A DNA stretch of 22,097 nt from UMGS172 sp045546555 (GTDB lineage: Bacteria; Bacillota; Clostridia; Oscillospirales; Acutalibacteraceae): positions 1 to 22,097 of the forward strand of contig JAZQCY010000083.1 in the NCBI GenBank assembly GCA_045546555.1. Reading direction: 5' to 3'. The notes below the pieces were generated by a model. The model did no database searches. It saw only the letters and a list, made by a program, of their open reading frames with translations, and was not told where the DNA came from. Position 1 is the stretch's first letter. Each line of letters starts with the position of its first letter. This document shows, piece after piece, positions 20,802 through 22,097 of this stretch. The position numbers were made by a program, and so were the translations under genes.

Positions 20802-22097
20802 TCAATCCTCTGAGCCGGGTACTTCAAGTGACTTTAATTTGTTTATAATATTCTGCAACGGGTCGGCGGCCACAGCCTGCGGCTTTTTGTAGGGGCCCAA
20901 ACGGAAGGTCCTGCCCACCACGGCATTGACGGCGTTGCGGATCTGTGTACGGTAAATAGGGTCATCACTTCTCATCAGTGAGAAGAACTGATCGTTCTCG
21001 GAGTCGATCAGCAAAAATTCTCCTTGAACGTAGGCCTTTGAGCCACGCAAAACGGCGGCCAACAAGGGAGCCGCTTTAGAAAGCTCGTCCTGAACGTCGG
21101 CCCAGGCATCAAACAGCTCGGGTGCTAACCTTTCCTCCTGCGGTGCAGGGGTCGGAGCCGCTTCGGCAGGTGCTTCGATCTCTGAGGGAATCGGCGGCAT
21201 TCCGTCATCCATCGATGCCGATTCAACCGCCTCAACCACCGATGCGGTATCGGGGATTGGCTCACTTGTGGCAGGAGCTTCGGCAGGTGTTGCCGAAACG
21301 GTAGTGGGAGCCGTTCTCGGAACGGAGTATTTCATAGTGCGTTCAAGCCGTTCAAGACGGTCGAGCAGGGCCTCGGGGGTCGATTCCAACTGCGGTGAGC
21401 AGAGCTTTACCACGGCGGTCTCAAACTCGGTCCTGCGGTCACACATCGACATTCTGTCAAGTGAGACCGACAGCACGTTGATGGCGTTTACGATACCCTC
21501 AAGCGGATATTCGGCGGCCTGCGCCTTTATGTCCTCAAGCTCCTTGGGAGCGCAGACGATCAGTGATGCGCAATCCTTCACGGTGCGTGCCACCATAAGG
21601 TTGCGGTAGTGGCTTATCATTTCGGTGCAGAGCCTCTGCAGGTCAACGGCGTTTTTGTGGAGCTCGTCCACCTTTTTAAGTGCCTCGCCAACATTTGAGG
21701 TGCGTATTTTATCGGCCAACTCAAGACAATAGTTGTTGCCTGCCAACGAGCAAACGCTCATAACGTCCTCATCGGTGATGTGGTGCGAGCGTGCGGCGCA
21801 AAGGTCAAGGGTAGAAAGTGCATCACGCATACCGCCGTCCGACAAAGCGGCGATCATATCGGCGGCCGATTGCTCAATGGTAAAGCCTTCCTTTTCGGCA
21901 ATGTATTGAATGCGGCGGCTGATAGCCTCGCTTGAAATGCGGTGGAAGTCAAACCTCTGGCAACGGGAAAGAATGGTTGCGGGGAGCTTGTGCACCTCGG
22001 TGGTGGCAAGTATGAAAATGATGTGTGCGGGCGGCTCTTCAAGGGTTTTGAGCAATGCGTTGAAGGCGCCGATCGACAGCATGTGCACCTCGTCGAT
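20802..22097 (-). CDS. dnaX: DNA polymerase III subunit gamma/tau (N-terminus outside window)
   Basis: The C-terminal 431 residues of DnaX, the clamp-loader ATPase; the frame is open to the right edge. The first visible residues IDEVHMLSIGAFNALLKTLE hold Walker B (DExH type). They are followed by LATTE (sensor 1), ILSRCQRFDFHRI (SRC arginine finger), ALSDGGMRDALSTLD (sensor 2 region) and domain III. A Pro/Ala/Glu-rich linker (about residues 255-320 of the visible part) precedes a C-terminal domain ending LKSLEVPGSED. The Walker A and zinc site lie outside the window. ybaB and recR follow. No convincing programmed-frameshift site was seen. Confidence 0.97.
   Translation of the reverse strand: MDEVHMLSIGAFNALLKTLEEPPAHIIFILATTEVHKLPATILSRCQRFDFHRISSEAISRRIQYIAEKEGFTIEQSAADMIAALSDGGMRDALSTLDLCAARSHHITDEDVMSVCSLAGNNYCLELADKIRTSNVGEALKKVDELHKNAVDLQRLCTEMISHYRNLMVARTVKDCASLIVCAPKELEDIKAQAAEYPLEGIVNAINVLSVSLDRMSMCDRRTEFETAVVKLCSPQLESTPEALLDRLERLERTMKYSVPRTAPTTVSATPAEAPATSEPIPDTASVVEAVESASMDDGMPPIPSEIEAPAEAAPTPAPQEERLAPELFDAWADVQDELSKAAPLLAAVLRGSKAYVQGEFLLIDSENDQFFSLMRSDDPIYRTQIRNAVNAVVGRTFRLGPYKKPQAVAADPLQNIINKLKSLEVPGSED

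Noticed and set aside
21655..21690. Programmed frameshift in dnaX at the AAAAAG run in the codons for LKKV
   Set aside because: The run is only five A residues in the frame T-AAA-AAG, lacks the full A-AAA-AAG heptamer and a clear downstream stem, and lies too early for the usual gamma product.

Overview
The window looks like a chromosomal fragment of an uncultured, moderate-GC Clostridia-type Firmicute, with an Oscillospirales/Ruminococcaceae-like gut or rumen bacterium as my best guess. The basis is strong GGAGG ribosome binding sites, consensus sigma-A promoters with 17-nt spacers, TTG and GTG starts, a Firmicutes-style L10 leader with an intrinsic attenuator, the yycJ-rlmH pairing, and a family of short GC-rich palindromes carrying GTAGGGGCG / CGCCCCTAC ends. 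No rRNA, tRNA, CRISPR array, insertion sequence or phage gene was seen.

Positions 1-8723 (+ strand) form one tightly packed carbohydrate operon: the 3' part of a GH13 glycosidase, an RraA-like protein, a GH10 xylanase-like protein, a beta-lactamase-fold serine hydrolase, a lactonase-type beta-propeller, two more GH10 paralogues in tandem, and an SDR oxidoreductase. It ends at a strong, probably bidirectional hairpin. None of the complete proteins has an evident signal peptide, so they probably act in the cytoplasm on imported oligosaccharides. SDR, lactonase and RraA-fold protein together resemble parts of an oxidative (non-phosphorylative) sugar-acid route; this is inference. A convergent GH43 gene (8776-9615, - strand) with its own promoter adds a probable arabinofuranosidase/xylosidase-type activity.

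From 9697 to 15365 (- strand, read right to left) lies the information-processing cluster: promoter, rpmG, secE, nusG, rplK, rplA, terminator, then a MATE exporter gene, then a second promoter, the L10 leader/attenuator, rplJ, rplL and a terminator. Two things are unusual here. SecE carries about 170 extra N-terminal residues with four predicted membrane segments, and a MATE gene sits between rplA and rplJ.

Positions 15413-22097 (- strand) carry housekeeping genes: yycJ-rlmH-SGNH hydrolase; murA with a consensus promoter and a terminator-like hairpin in its leader; and dnaX (cut by the window edge)-ybaB-recR-AlkD-like DNA repair gene. Palindromic repeats sit in four intergenic spots across the window.
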